Positions 44,888 to 53,892 of a DNA stretch of 64,000 bases are shown one piece after another. Source of the stretch: Chromatiales bacterium (GTDB taxonomy: Bacteria; Pseudomonadota; Gammaproteobacteria; JAGRGH01); assembly GCA_020445605.1 (NCBI GenBank), contig JAGRGH010000055.1:1-64000 (forward strand). Direction: 5' to 3'. The notes under the pieces are model-generated. The model saw only the letters and a list, made by a program, of their open reading frames with translations. It ran no database searches and was not told the DNA's origin. The translations under genes and the position numbers were made by a program. Each line of letters begins with the position of its first letter. The first letter of the stretch is position 1.

Positions 44888-44944
44888 TGGCGGCCCGCTT
44901 GCCCGCGCGCGGCGCGGTGGCCGCCGAAGAACAAGGAATCCCGC

Positions 44945-45568
44945 ATGAACCCCATCCGTCTCCTGCTCGTGTTGATCCCGGTCTGCCTGGCGCTCGGCGC
45001 CGCGCAGGCCCGCGCCGACGACATTGCCGAGCCACAGCGCATCATCCAGACCGTCTCGGATCGCCTGCAGGGCGAGCTGACCTCCAATCGCAGCACCCTG
45101 CGCGCCGATCTGTCGCAGGTCTATGCGCTGGCCGACGAGGTCCTGATGCCGCACGTGGACACCGACCGCGTCGCCCAGCTCGTGCTCGGCAAGTACTGGC
45201 GTACGGCGTCGCAAGAGCAACGCAGCACCTTCACCAGTGAATTCAAGCAGCTGCTGCTCAGGACCTATGCCGCCGCTTTCGCCGACGCCGGCGACTGGCG
45301 GATCGAACACCTGCCGATGCGCCTGCCCGAGGGCAGCGACGACGCGCTGGTGCGCACCCGCATCCAGAGTGCCGGCGCGCCGCCGGTGTCCGTGAGCTAC
45401 CGCATGGCGCGTGGCGAACACGGCTGGCAGGCCTACGACGTCGTCATCGAAGGCGTAAGCCTGATCACGACCTATCGCAACGGTTTCCAGCGCGAGGTCG
45501 AACGCGGCGGCGTCGACGGGCTGATTCAGCGCATGGCGCAGATGAACCGCGAACGCGCGGTGAACTGA
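44945..45568 (+). CDS. mlaC: MlaC/Ttg2D family phospholipid-binding periplasmic protein
   Basis: 207 residues with a signal peptide (1-24, ending AQARA). The MlaC fold pattern follows: LMPHVDTDRVAQLVLGKYWR, FTSEFKQLLLRTYAAAF, and VVIEGVSLITTYRNGFQ. MlaC shuttles phospholipid between the inner-membrane MlaFEDB complex and the outer membrane. No mlaFEDB genes are in the window, so it is an isolated or paralogous copy. A GGAAT ribosome site precedes the ATG. Confidence 0.88.
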   Translation: MNPIRLLLVLIPVCLALGAAQARADDIAEPQRIIQTVSDRLQGELTSNRSTLRADLSQVYALADEVLMPHVDTDRVAQLVLGKYWRTASQEQRSTFTSEFKQLLLRTYAAAFADAGDWRIEHLPMRLPEGSDDALVRTRIQSAGAPPVSVSYRMARGEHGWQAYDVVIEGVSLITTYRNGFQREVERGGVDGLIQRMAQMNRERAVN

Positions 45569-45573
45569 CCCTC

Positions 45574-45607
45574 GAAGCAAGCTCTGATCAATCCGTCCGG
45601 GACTGCC
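45574..45607 (-). repeat. Intergenic repeat, partial copy C (34 bp, inverted)
   Basis: The minus strand reads GGCAGTCCCGGACGGATTGA followed by TCAGAGCTTGCTTC, matching the 3' tail shared by copies A and B. The two-hairpin part is missing. It lies just after the mlaC-like gene, in the 98-bp gap before the convergent hydrolase gene; TGCCCGGGCA beside it is a short palindrome. Confidence 0.6.
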
Positions 45608-45666
45608 CGGGCAGCGGCGTTTCCGTGCGCCGCGGGGAAGGTCCGGCTGGCCATCCCGCGGAACGG

Positions 45667-46479
45667 TCAGCTGCCGGCCACCGGGGTCGACTCCCCGATC
45701 GCCCCGTCCGACGGCAGATCCTGCTCCGCCCAGACCAGTTCGCGGTGGTTGAACCCGGCCTCGATGGTCGGTTTCACGACGCGGAAATACGGTGACAAAT
45801 CGAAGTCCCGCGGCACGAACAGGCTGTGGTGGCGAATGCGCAGGACCTCCTGCGGGTCGTAGCCCGTGCCGCCGGCCTTGATCCGCTCGGTCGACGGCAG
45901 CACCGGATAGCGAATTCCCTGAAACGCCTGCGCGATCAGCGTCGAGCAGATCGCGCGGGTCGGATCCCCGCTGCCGAGCGCCAGCATGCGCCGTCGGTAG
46001 CGGGAAGGCACCGGCGGGGTGGCAAGCAGATAGCGCGCGAGGTCGAAGACGTGCTTCAGGTCGTAGGACTTGCCGAGATTACCGAGCATGAAGCGGACGA
46101 CCTGCTCGCGCTCGTCCGGGGTCAGGCCCACGGGCCGGCAGATGCGCGTGTTGAAATCCGCATATTTCGACAGCGGTACCGCGATGACGCCGGCCTCGAG
46201 ATCCGCCTCGATCAGGCTCGGCGGATCGGGATCGCCAGGCGCGCTCGCGAGCGCATCGCCGACGTACAGCGCGGCGTGCGACCAGGTGGACTGCGTCAGA
46301 TACTTGATCGCGCTGGAAACGCGCAGGTCGCCCTCGACCAGCAGCACGTCCCCCGGTGCCAGGTACTGGCGCAGCACCGCGGGGGCATGCGTGGAGAAGC
46401 GCCGGTAGCGGCCCGTCGGTCGCGAGATGTACGCCGCAAGCCAGCGGCCCAGCGCGGCACGGATGCGCCCGACGATCAT
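45667..46479 (-). CDS. YiiX/YebB-type NlpC/P60-like cysteine hydrolase
   Basis: 270 residues. Papain-like fold signs: LAPGDVLLVEGDLRVSSAIK, the His-containing STWSHAALYVGD, and AICSTLIAQAFQGIRYP with a conserved Cys. In this permuted class (YiiX, LRAT-like) the substrate may be a lipid or amide. There is no signal peptide. The C-terminal 45 residues after FVPRDFDLSPYF are an extension. Its ATG overlaps the upstream TPR gene by 4 bp, so it is the last gene of the trk unit. Confidence 0.78.
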   Translation of the reverse strand: MIVGRIRAALGRWLAAYISRPTGRYRRFSTHAPAVLRQYLAPGDVLLVEGDLRVSSAIKYLTQSTWSHAALYVGDALASAPGDPDPPSLIEADLEAGVIAVPLSKYADFNTRICRPVGLTPDEREQVVRFMLGNLGKSYDLKHVFDLARYLLATPPVPSRYRRRMLALGSGDPTRAICSTLIAQAFQGIRYPVLPSTERIKAGGTGYDPQEVLRIRHHSLFVPRDFDLSPYFRVVKPTIEAGFNHRELVWAEQDLPSDGAIGESTPVAGS

Positions 46480-46814
46480 CTCGCCCGGTCCGCCCCGCGC
46501 TCGGCCCGGCGCAGGAATACCCGCATCTCCTTCTCTGCCTGCTGATCCCCGCGCCTGCCGGCAACCTCGATTCCGCGCTGCCAGGCAGCGATTGCGGCGT
46601 CGCGATCGCCGGCCGCCAATGCAGCCCGACCGAGCAGCTTCCAGGCCGCCGAATAACCGGGGTCTAGCTCGACGGCGACCGCCAGATGTTCGCGCGCACG
46701 TTCGGTTTCGTCCCGGTCGAGGTACGCGCTGCCCAGCCCGAAGCGCAGCAACGCACCATCGCGGCCACCGGCGAGCATGCGCTCGAAGGCGGCGATGCGT
46801 GAATCGGGGGTCAC
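46476..46814 (-). CDS. Small TPR protein
   Basis: 112 residues with about three TPR units: LRFGLGSAYLDRDETERARE, LAVAVELDPGYSAAWKLLGR and AALAAGDRDAAIAAWQRGIE. A charged C-terminal helix follows. GTG start at 46814 in a 4-bp overlap with the trkH stop, and a 4-bp overlap with the next gene. It is likely an adaptor protein; the partner is unknown. Confidence 0.8.
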   Translation of the reverse strand: MTPDSRIAAFERMLAGGRDGALLRFGLGSAYLDRDETERAREHLAVAVELDPGYSAAWKLLGRAALAAGDRDAAIAAWQRGIEVAGRRGDQQAEKEMRVFLRRAERGADRAR

Positions 46815-48262
46815 GGCCGCCAGAAGGCCGGGGTGAACAGCACCAGCAGGGTGAAGATCTCCAGTCGCCCGAGCAGCATCGCAAAACACAGCACCCACTT
46901 CGCCGCGTCGGGCAGGACCTGGTAGTTCGAGCCGACAAGTCCGAGCCCGGGACCCAGGTTGTTCAGACAGGCGGCCACGGCCGAGAACGAGGTCATGAGG
47001 TCCAGCCCCGTGAGCGCGAGCAGCAGGTACATCACCGAGAAGCTCGCGACATACAGCGCGAAGAACCCCCACACGGCATCCACGGTGCGCTGCGAGATCG
47101 TCACGCCACCCAGGCGCACCGGCACCTGCGCATTCGGATGGATCAGACGCGTGATCTCGCGCGCGCCCTGACGGATCAGCAGCAGGAACCGCACGACCTT
47201 GATGCCACCGCCGGTCGAGCCCGCACAGCCGCCGATGAAACTCGTCATCAGCAGCAGGATCGTGATGAAGCCCGGCCACAGGTGATAGTCGGCCGTCGTG
47301 AAGCCCGTGGTCGTGCCGATCGACACCGCCTGGAATACGCCCTGGATAATCGCGTCGTCCCAGGTGATGAACGTCGAGGTGACATACAGCATGACGCTGG
47401 TGATGGCAGCGACCGTGGCAAACAGGCCGATGTAGAGCCGGAACTCCGGGTCGCCCAGATACGGACGCAGGGTGAGTCCGCGCCACGCGGTGAAATGCAG
47501 CGCAAAGTTCGCCCCGGCGAGCAGCATGAATACGATCGCGACGCTGTCGATCAGGCGGCTGTCGAAGTAGCCCATGCTGGCGTCGTGGGTCGAAAAGCCG
47601 CCGATCGCGACCGTCGAAAACGCATGCCCGACGGCATCGAACAGCGTCATGCCGGCGAGCCAGTAGGCAACCGCGCAGGCCACCGTGAGCCCGAGATACA
47701 GATACCACAGCGCCTTCGCCGTCTCGGTGATGCGCGGTGTGAGCTTGCTGTCCTTGACCGGCCCCGGCGCCTCGGCCTTGTACAGCTGCATGCCACCGAC
47801 GCCGAGGATCGGCAATACGGCGACCGCGAGTACGATGATCCCGATTCCGCCGAGCCACTGCAGCTCCTGCCGATAAAACAAGATCGATCTCGGCATTTCG
47901 TCGAGGCCGACCAGCACCGTTGCGCCGGTCGTGGTCAGTGCCGAGATCGATTCAAACAGTGCGTCGGTGACCGATACCTGCGGATTCTCGGACAGCATCA
48001 GTGGCACCGCACCGATGCCGCCCAGCACGACCCAGAACATCACCACGATCACAAAGCCGTCGCGGCCGCGCAGTTCGCGTTCCACACGCGCGACCGGCAA
48101 CCAGATCGCGACACCGAGTCCAAGCACCAGCGCGAAGGCGCTCAGAAACGATGTTTCCGTGTGGTCGCCATACCAGAACGACACGGCCAGTGGCGGCAGC
48201 AGCGAACTGCTGAACAACATCAGCAGCAGACCAAGAACACGCTGGATGGCTAGATAACGCAT
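46811..48262 (-). CDS. trkH: Trk potassium uptake system membrane subunit TrkH
   Basis: A 483-residue K+ channel-like transporter with repeated M1-P-M2 units. Selectivity-filter loops appear as TTTGATVL, TVAIGGFSTHDASMG, TTTGFTTADY and a weaker fourth AAVAACLNNLGPGLG. It works with the NAD-binding regulator TrkA, whose gene lies 96 bp upstream. A 15-nt alternating GC tract lies in the gap. Confidence 0.94.
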   Translation of the reverse strand: MRYLAIQRVLGLLLMLFSSSLLPPLAVSFWYGDHTETSFLSAFALVLGLGVAIWLPVARVERELRGRDGFVIVVMFWVVLGGIGAVPLMLSENPQVSVTDALFESISALTTTGATVLVGLDEMPRSILFYRQELQWLGGIGIIVLAVAVLPILGVGGMQLYKAEAPGPVKDSKLTPRITETAKALWYLYLGLTVACAVAYWLAGMTLFDAVGHAFSTVAIGGFSTHDASMGYFDSRLIDSVAIVFMLLAGANFALHFTAWRGLTLRPYLGDPEFRLYIGLFATVAAITSVMLYVTSTFITWDDAIIQGVFQAVSIGTTTGFTTADYHLWPGFITILLLMTSFIGGCAGSTGGGIKVVRFLLLIRQGAREITRLIHPNAQVPVRLGGVTISQRTVDAVWGFFALYVASFSVMYLLLALTGLDLMTSFSAVAACLNNLGPGLGLVGSNYQVLPDAAKWVLCFAMLLGRLEIFTLLVLFTPAFWRP

Positions 48263-48358
48263 CCGGAATCTGCTCAGTGACCGCTGCGCGCGCGCGCGCG
48301 ACCGTCACACCTCATCAGACCGGAACGCTGGGCAAAATCATGCACGAACGCCCGACGC

Positions 48359-49732
48359 CTATATGAAATTCACGCCGACCTGGAACAAGCGTTCGACCTC
48401 GCCGATGCGGCGCTTGTCGACCAGGAACAGGATCACGTGATCACCGGATTCGATCACCAGATCGTGATGCGGCATCAGCACCTCCTCGCCGCGCACGATC
48501 GCGCCCACGGTCGTGAGCTTGGGCAGCCGCAGTTCCTCCACCCGCCGGCCGACGACCTTGGAACTGCCGTAGTCGCCGTGCGCAATTGCCTCGATGGCCT
48601 CGGCGACACCGCGGCGCAACGAGTGCACACGCACCACATCGCCGCGGCGCACATGCGTGAGCAGGCTGCCGATGGTCGCCTGCTGCGGCGAGACCGCGAT
48701 ATCCACCGCGCCGCTCTGCACCAGGTCGACAAAGGCCGGCCGGTTGATCAGCGCCATGACCTTGCGCACACCGAGACGTTTCGCCAGCATCGACGAGAGG
48801 ATGTTGACCTGATCGTCGTTGGTGACCGCGCAGAACACGTCGGTCTGGTCGATGTTTTCCTCGAGCAGCAGATCGCCGTCGGCGGCATCGCCGCGCAGGA
48901 CCATGGTTCGTTCAAGAAGCGGCGCGATGAGTTCGGCCCGCTCGGGGCTGCGCTCGATGATCTTGACCTGATAGCGCGACTGGAGCATCTCGGCCAGACG
49001 TTTGCCGATGTTGCCGCCGCCGGCGATGATCACGCGCTTTACAGATTTCTCCTTGCGCCGCAACTCGGCCATGACCGCGTTGATGTCCTTGCGCGCGGCG
49101 ATGAAGAACACCTCGTCGTCGGGCTCGATCACGGTGTGGCCGTCGGGCAGGATCGCCTGGCCGCGCCGGTAGATGGCCGCGACGCGCGATTCGGTCGCCG
49201 GCAGATGGTCGCGCAACGCGCGCAGTTCATGACCGACCAGCGGACCGCCGTAGTACGCCCGCACGGCCACCAGCTGCGCGCGACCGTCGGCGAAGTCGAG
49301 CACCTGCAGCGCGCCGGGGTGGTCGATCAGGTTGCGGATGTGATCGGTGACGATCTCCTCGGGGCTGATCATCACGTCGATCGGCAGCGCATTCTGCGCG
49401 AACAGTGACTGCTCGGACAGGTACTCGATCGCGCGCACGCGGGCAATCTTGGTCGGCGTGTGGAACAGCGTGTAGGCCACCTGGCAGGCGACCATGTTGA
49501 CCTCGTCGGAGTTGGTCACGGCGATGATCATGTCGGCATCGTCAGCGCCCGCGCGGCGCAGAATCTCCGGATAGCTCGCATGACCACAGACCGTCGAGAT
49601 GTCCAGACGGTCGCGCAGCTCCTGCAACACGCGCTCGCCCTGATCGATGACCGTGATGTCGTTCGCCTCACCGGCCAGGATGTTGGCGACCGACGAGCCG
49701 ACCTGACCGGCCCCGAGGATGATGATTTTCAT
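48359..49732 (-). CDS. trkA: Trk potassium uptake regulatory subunit TrkA
   Basis: A 457-residue cytoplasmic protein with two RCK modules. The first NAD-binding site is MKIIILGAGQVGSSVA and the second is VIIAGGGNIGKRLAE. Each is followed by a TrkA-C domain. It gates TrkH in response to nucleotides. It lies 18 bp after ntrX, so potassium uptake is tied to the NtrYX unit by transcription. Confidence 0.96.
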   Translation of the reverse strand: MKIIILGAGQVGSSVANILAGEANDITVIDQGERVLQELRDRLDISTVCGHASYPEILRRAGADDADMIIAVTNSDEVNMVACQVAYTLFHTPTKIARVRAIEYLSEQSLFAQNALPIDVMISPEEIVTDHIRNLIDHPGALQVLDFADGRAQLVAVRAYYGGPLVGHELRALRDHLPATESRVAAIYRRGQAILPDGHTVIEPDDEVFFIAARKDINAVMAELRRKEKSVKRVIIAGGGNIGKRLAEMLQSRYQVKIIERSPERAELIAPLLERTMVLRGDAADGDLLLEENIDQTDVFCAVTNDDQVNILSSMLAKRLGVRKVMALINRPAFVDLVQSGAVDIAVSPQQATIGSLLTHVRRGDVVRVHSLRRGVAEAIEAIAHGDYGSSKVVGRRVEELRLPKLTTVGAIVRGEEVLMPHHDLVIESGDHVILFLVDKRRIGEVERLFQVGVNFI

Positions 49733-49750
49733 GGTCGAGACGCGGCGCCG

Positions 49751-51094
49751 TTACTTGATGGCGATGCCGAGGCTGCGCAGCTTGCGGTACAGGTGGGTGC
49801 GTTCCATGCCAACGGCGGCGGCCATCTTCGCGACGCTGCCGGCGTTCTTTTCGAGCTGATACTCGAGGTAGGCGCGCTCGAACTGCTCGCGCGCATCGCG
49901 CAGCGGCAGATCCATCGAGATCGACACGCTCTGCTCGTGCGCCGGCACGTCCGGTGGCGCATCACCGACCGCGGTGCGAACCTCGTCCACGGAGATCTCC
50001 TCGCCTGCGGCTAGAATCAGCAGCCGCTGGACCAGGTTGCGAAGCTCCAGCACGTTGCCCGGCCAGTGATGATTGCGCAGATGATTCTGCGCGGCCACGC
50101 CAAACCGCCGGTACGGCAGATCGTCGTGCTCGACAAACCAGTCGACATAGAACTGCAGGAGATCGGGCACGTCCTCGCGATGCGCGCGCAGCGGCGGAAT
50201 CTCGACTGGCACCACATTCAGCGCGTAATACAGGTCTTCCATGAAGCGGCCCTGCTCGACCTCCTGCTCGAGCACCAGCCGGGTCGCCGCAACGATGCGC
50301 ATGTTCAGCGCCAGCGGTTCGCCACCGCCGGTGCGCGTAAACGAGCCCTCGTCGATCGCGGCATTGAGCCGCGCCTGAACCGCCAGCGACAGTTCGCCGA
50401 TGTCAGCCAGATACAGCACACCGCCACCGGCCTGCTCCAGCTTGCCGGCGCGGCGACCGGAGCCGAACAGCTCCTCTTCCACGCCCTGCCCGGATGCGTT
50501 GACGGAAAAATCCACGAACGGTTGTTCGCGACGCGCCGAATGCAGGTGCAGATAGCGGGCGAAGGTCTGCTTGCCCGCGCCGGCTTCGCCGTAGAGCAGG
50601 ACCGGTGTGTCGTGCTGGGCAATGCGCCGCATCTGCTCGCGCAGCCGCTGGATGGTCGCACTCCTGCCCGCCGGTTCGAGCACGGCCTGCCCGCCGCGGC
50701 GTGAGGCGGCGAACTCCGCACCCGCGGCACCGGCCTCAAGGGCACGCTCCACGGTCATCAGCAGCCGCTTCATGGTCAGCGGCTTTTCCAGAAAATCGAA
50801 TGCGCCGAGCCGCGTCGCCTCGACCGCGGTCTCCACGGTGCCGTGGCCGGACATCATCACGATCGGGCACGGCAGACGCCCGTCGGCGGCCCACTCTTTG
50901 AGCAGCGTGATGCCGTCCTCGCCGGGCATCCAGATGTCGAGCAGGACGAGGTCCGGCACGTGTTCATGCCGCAGCCGCCGCGCGCTCGCGGTGTCCTCGG
51001 CGGTGTAGACGCTGTGACCCTCGTCCTCGAGGATGCCGCGAACCGTCTCGCGAATATCGTGTTCGTCGTCGACGACCAGGACCGTGGCGGTCAT
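49751..51094 (-). CDS. ntrX: NtrX-type response regulator with degenerate AAA+ domain
   Basis: 447 residues: a receiver domain (phosphorylation at Asp53, LVLLDIW, with Lys104 in EKP), an AAA+ domain (Walker A GEAGAGKQ 169-176), and a C-terminal Fis-type helix-turn-helix. The sigma-54 contact loop GAFTGA is missing: ELFG at 208-211 runs directly into the RRAGKLEQ segment. Walker B is LYLADI (227-232) instead of LFLDEI. It is therefore unlikely to activate sigma-54 promoters and may act as a direct repressor or activator. It overlaps ntrY by 4 bp. Confidence 0.9.
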   Translation of the reverse strand: MTATVLVVDDEHDIRETVRGILEDEGHSVYTAEDTASARRLRHEHVPDLVLLDIWMPGEDGITLLKEWAADGRLPCPIVMMSGHGTVETAVEATRLGAFDFLEKPLTMKRLLMTVERALEAGAAGAEFAASRRGGQAVLEPAGRSATIQRLREQMRRIAQHDTPVLLYGEAGAGKQTFARYLHLHSARREQPFVDFSVNASGQGVEEELFGSGRRAGKLEQAGGGVLYLADIGELSLAVQARLNAAIDEGSFTRTGGGEPLALNMRIVAATRLVLEQEVEQGRFMEDLYYALNVVPVEIPPLRAHREDVPDLLQFYVDWFVEHDDLPYRRFGVAAQNHLRNHHWPGNVLELRNLVQRLLILAAGEEISVDEVRTAVGDAPPDVPAHEQSVSISMDLPLRDAREQFERAYLEYQLEKNAGSVAKMAAAVGMERTHLYRKLRSLGIAIK

Positions 51095-53262
51095 CGCGTC
51101 ATCTCCACGGTTGCGCTCGCGACCGGCTCGGTTGCCACCGGCAGACGCATGGTCACGCGCGCGCCGCCGCCGTCGAGGTTTTCGGCCAGAACACTGCCAC
51201 CATGTTCCTCAATGATCTTTTTCACGATGGCCATGCCGAGCCCGGTGCCCTTGGTTTTCGTGGTGACGTAGGGTTCAAACAGCGTCGCATGGATGGCCTG
51301 GTCGAAACCGGGGCCATTGTCGGTGACGGAAACTTCCACATAGCTGCAGCGCGGCTCGCCGCTGCACTCGGTGGCGACCCGGACAGACGCGTCGCGCCGT
51401 CCGCCGGTGGCCTCCTGGGCGTTCTTCAACACGTTGTGCAGGACCTGGCGAATGCGCACGGAGTCGCATCTTATCATCGGCACCCGCGTATCCAGTTCGA
51501 CCGACAGCGCGGAGTGATCGGTATCGGCCGAATACAGCGCCACGACATCGCGCACCAGCGAGTTCAGGTTGACCGGCTCGAGGTCGCGGCGCGTCGGCCG
51601 CGCGTAGTCGGCGAACTCGTTGACCATGGCCTTCATCGCCTCGACCTGCTGGACGATGGTGTGCGTGGCGCCACGCACGAATTCACCGGTCGCGGGGTCG
51701 AGCTGGTCGTTCAGGCGCCGCTCCAAGCGCTCGGCCGACAGCTGGATCGGCGTCAGCGGGTTCTTGATCTCGTGTGCAAGCCGCCGCGCGGCCTCGCCCC
51801 AGGCCGCGTCGCGCTGGGCCTGCACAAGCGCAGTCACGTCGTCGAAAACCACCACATGGCCCGCCGCATCCACGCCGCCGAGCGGCGCACCGCGACACAG
51901 CAGAATCTGCCGGCCGGCCGGCGAGAACAACTGCACCTCGCAGCGCCAGTCGGCGTTGGCCTGCACGCCACGCACGATCGCATCGGCCCACGGCGCGAGT
52001 CGCGGCAACACGCCCTTCAGGCGTTCCAGCGTCTCGCCGTGCAGGTCGCTGAGACGCTCGGCCAGAATAACGTCGGCGGCGCTGTTGATCGTGCGCATGC
52101 TGCCGTCCGGGTCCAGGGTGACGACCCCGGAGGAGAGCTGACCGAGCACCGCCTGCAGGTAGGCGGACTGTTCCTCGACCTGCCGCTGGCTGCGCCGCTC
52201 GGCCTCACGGGCCGCGTTCAGCCGCTCGGTCATGGCATTGAACGAGCGCACCAGAAAGCCGAGTTCATCGTTGCGCGACTCGGGCAGCTTGCGGGTGAAA
52301 TCGCCGTCGGCGACCGCGCGCGTGCCATCGGCGAGCTGGCGCAGCGGTTCGACCAGGCGCCGCGCGCCATACAGGGCGGCCCACACCGCGGAAAACACCG
52401 CAAACGCCAGCACCAGAACCAGTGCAAGCGTGAAGCTGAACTTCAGCGAATCACGCAGAAACGCCAGCTTCTTGTACTTCGCATAGGCGATCTGCACGCG
52501 ATCGGCGAGGTCCTGGATGCGCTCGGGCATCGGGAACATCGCGTGCAGCAGCACATTGCCTTCGGAGGTCCCGCCCGTGGCCACGGCCACCCGCCAGCGT
52601 TCGCTGCGCGCGGAACTGAGCGCAACATGCGAGCGCCCCTGGCGGACCTGCATGCGGGCTTCCTCGCTGACCGGGGTCGGAATCAACACTGTCGAGTCCG
52701 CGTTGCTGGTCGCCACGATCTCCCCGCGCGGGCCGATCAGCGTAAGTTCCTCTGCGCCGTTCGAGGCGCGCAGATCATTCAGCGCGCTGGCACGTGCCGC
52801 CGGCGGGGTTTCGAACAGCTCACGCCAGACGTTCTCGGTGGTCTTGACGAGTTCACGTGTATAGAGGTCCAGCGACAGTTGCGACAGACGCAGGCCGTCG
52901 TCCATCGCGCTGTCGATCTCCACGTCGAACCATGCATCAATGCCGCGGTGCAGGAACTGCATGGAAAAGAAGAACACGACGCTGACCGGCGCCAGCGCGA
53001 GCAGCACGAACAGCACAACCAGGCGAAGGGTGATGCGCGCACCCGGCGCCCGTGCACGGTGCTGCTGAACGATCTGCACGAAGTGCCGCAGGATCAGCGC
53101 CAGCAACACGACCAGGCCGATACTGTCGAGCAGGATCAGCCACGAATACAGATGCCCGGTGCCCTGCGCGTTCTGCGTCGCCGCCGCGATCAGGTGCAGC
53201 ACATACAGGAGCCCCGCGAAGAGCAGCAGCACCGGCAGCAGCTTCAGGTTCGCGCGCATCAT
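51091..53262 (-). CDS. ntrY: NtrY-type sensor histidine kinase
   Basis: 723 residues. Two N-terminal helices and a third (about residues 10-95) are followed by a periplasmic region, another helix near residue 290, a HAMP domain, a PAS domain (about 380-490), the H box ARRLAHEIKNPLTPIQ, and an ATPase domain (NVLKNAQEA, DNGPGFD, GTGLGMAI). It pairs with NtrX, which in other bacteria governs nitrogen, respiration or envelope responses; the signal is unknown. ATG 53262 overlaps the DUF4390 stop. Confidence 0.92.
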   Translation of the reverse strand: MMRANLKLLPVLLLFAGLLYVLHLIAAATQNAQGTGHLYSWLILLDSIGLVVLLALILRHFVQIVQQHRARAPGARITLRLVVLFVLLALAPVSVVFFFSMQFLHRGIDAWFDVEIDSAMDDGLRLSQLSLDLYTRELVKTTENVWRELFETPPAARASALNDLRASNGAEELTLIGPRGEIVATSNADSTVLIPTPVSEEARMQVRQGRSHVALSSARSERWRVAVATGGTSEGNVLLHAMFPMPERIQDLADRVQIAYAKYKKLAFLRDSLKFSFTLALVLVLAFAVFSAVWAALYGARRLVEPLRQLADGTRAVADGDFTRKLPESRNDELGFLVRSFNAMTERLNAAREAERRSQRQVEEQSAYLQAVLGQLSSGVVTLDPDGSMRTINSAADVILAERLSDLHGETLERLKGVLPRLAPWADAIVRGVQANADWRCEVQLFSPAGRQILLCRGAPLGGVDAAGHVVVFDDVTALVQAQRDAAWGEAARRLAHEIKNPLTPIQLSAERLERRLNDQLDPATGEFVRGATHTIVQQVEAMKAMVNEFADYARPTRRDLEPVNLNSLVRDVVALYSADTDHSALSVELDTRVPMIRCDSVRIRQVLHNVLKNAQEATGGRRDASVRVATECSGEPRCSYVEVSVTDNGPGFDQAIHATLFEPYVTTKTKGTGLGMAIVKKIIEEHGGSVLAENLDGGGARVTMRLPVATEPVASATVEMTR

Positions 53263-53849
53263 CACGGCAGCGGGATTTCGTATTCCGGGCTGGACAGATA
53301 CCAATCCGTCGACAAATACGCCCGCGGGCGCAGCGGCACCGGCAGCGCCTCGATGTCCAGACTCGCGTCGAGCCGGATGACATGGTCCTTGCCGGCCTCG
53401 AGTTCGCTGGCGGCGATGACCGGCAGCGCTTCCAGCCGGCCGATATCCGCGAGCGCAGCACTCATGTTCGTGTATTCGGTGACCGCGCCGCTGTCGAGTC
53501 GCTCCACGCGGAACGCCGAGGCCAGCGCGAGATACACCAGTTCGCGACGCTGCCGAAGTTCGGTGACGCTGCGGCGCCATGGCCAGCCATCGGTGTGTCG
53601 CAACTCGACGACGAAATCAAAGGTCAGCGCGACGCCGCTCAGAAGCGCCTCGCGCACGACCTCACCGAGACGGATGTCGAATGCGGCACTCAATCGCCAG
53701 CGATCGTCGTCGGCCCGTTCGACGACCGGGTTCACCAGCTCGATCGTGCCGCCCTCGGCGCGGGCCAGACCAGCGGCCAGCAGCACGCAGGCCAGCGCAA
53801 TCATCCAGCGCCCGCGCGGGGTTGCCAACGACGACAAGGCTCGGTTCAC
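53262..53849 (-). CDS. Exported DUF4390 protein
   Basis: 195 residues with a signal peptide (to about residue 31, LARA). The DUF4390 body follows, all-beta in appearance: VVREALLSGVALTFDFVVEL, RQRRELVYLALASAFRVERL, and a C-terminal LRPRAYLSTDWYLSSPEY. The gene regularly lies between rsmB and ntrYX in beta- and gammaproteobacteria. Its role is unknown, perhaps periplasmic input to NtrY (inference). Confidence 0.88.
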   Translation of the reverse strand: MNRALSSLATPRGRWMIALACVLLAAGLARAEGGTIELVNPVVERADDDRWRLSAAFDIRLGEVVREALLSGVALTFDFVVELRHTDGWPWRRSVTELRQRRELVYLALASAFRVERLDSGAVTEYTNMSAALADIGRLEALPVIAASELEAGKDHVIRLDASLDIEALPVPLRPRAYLSTDWYLSSPEYEIPLP

Positions 53850-53892
53850 GGCTGATAGATTACGCGCCTGTTGCGAATTGGCAACAGGCTGG

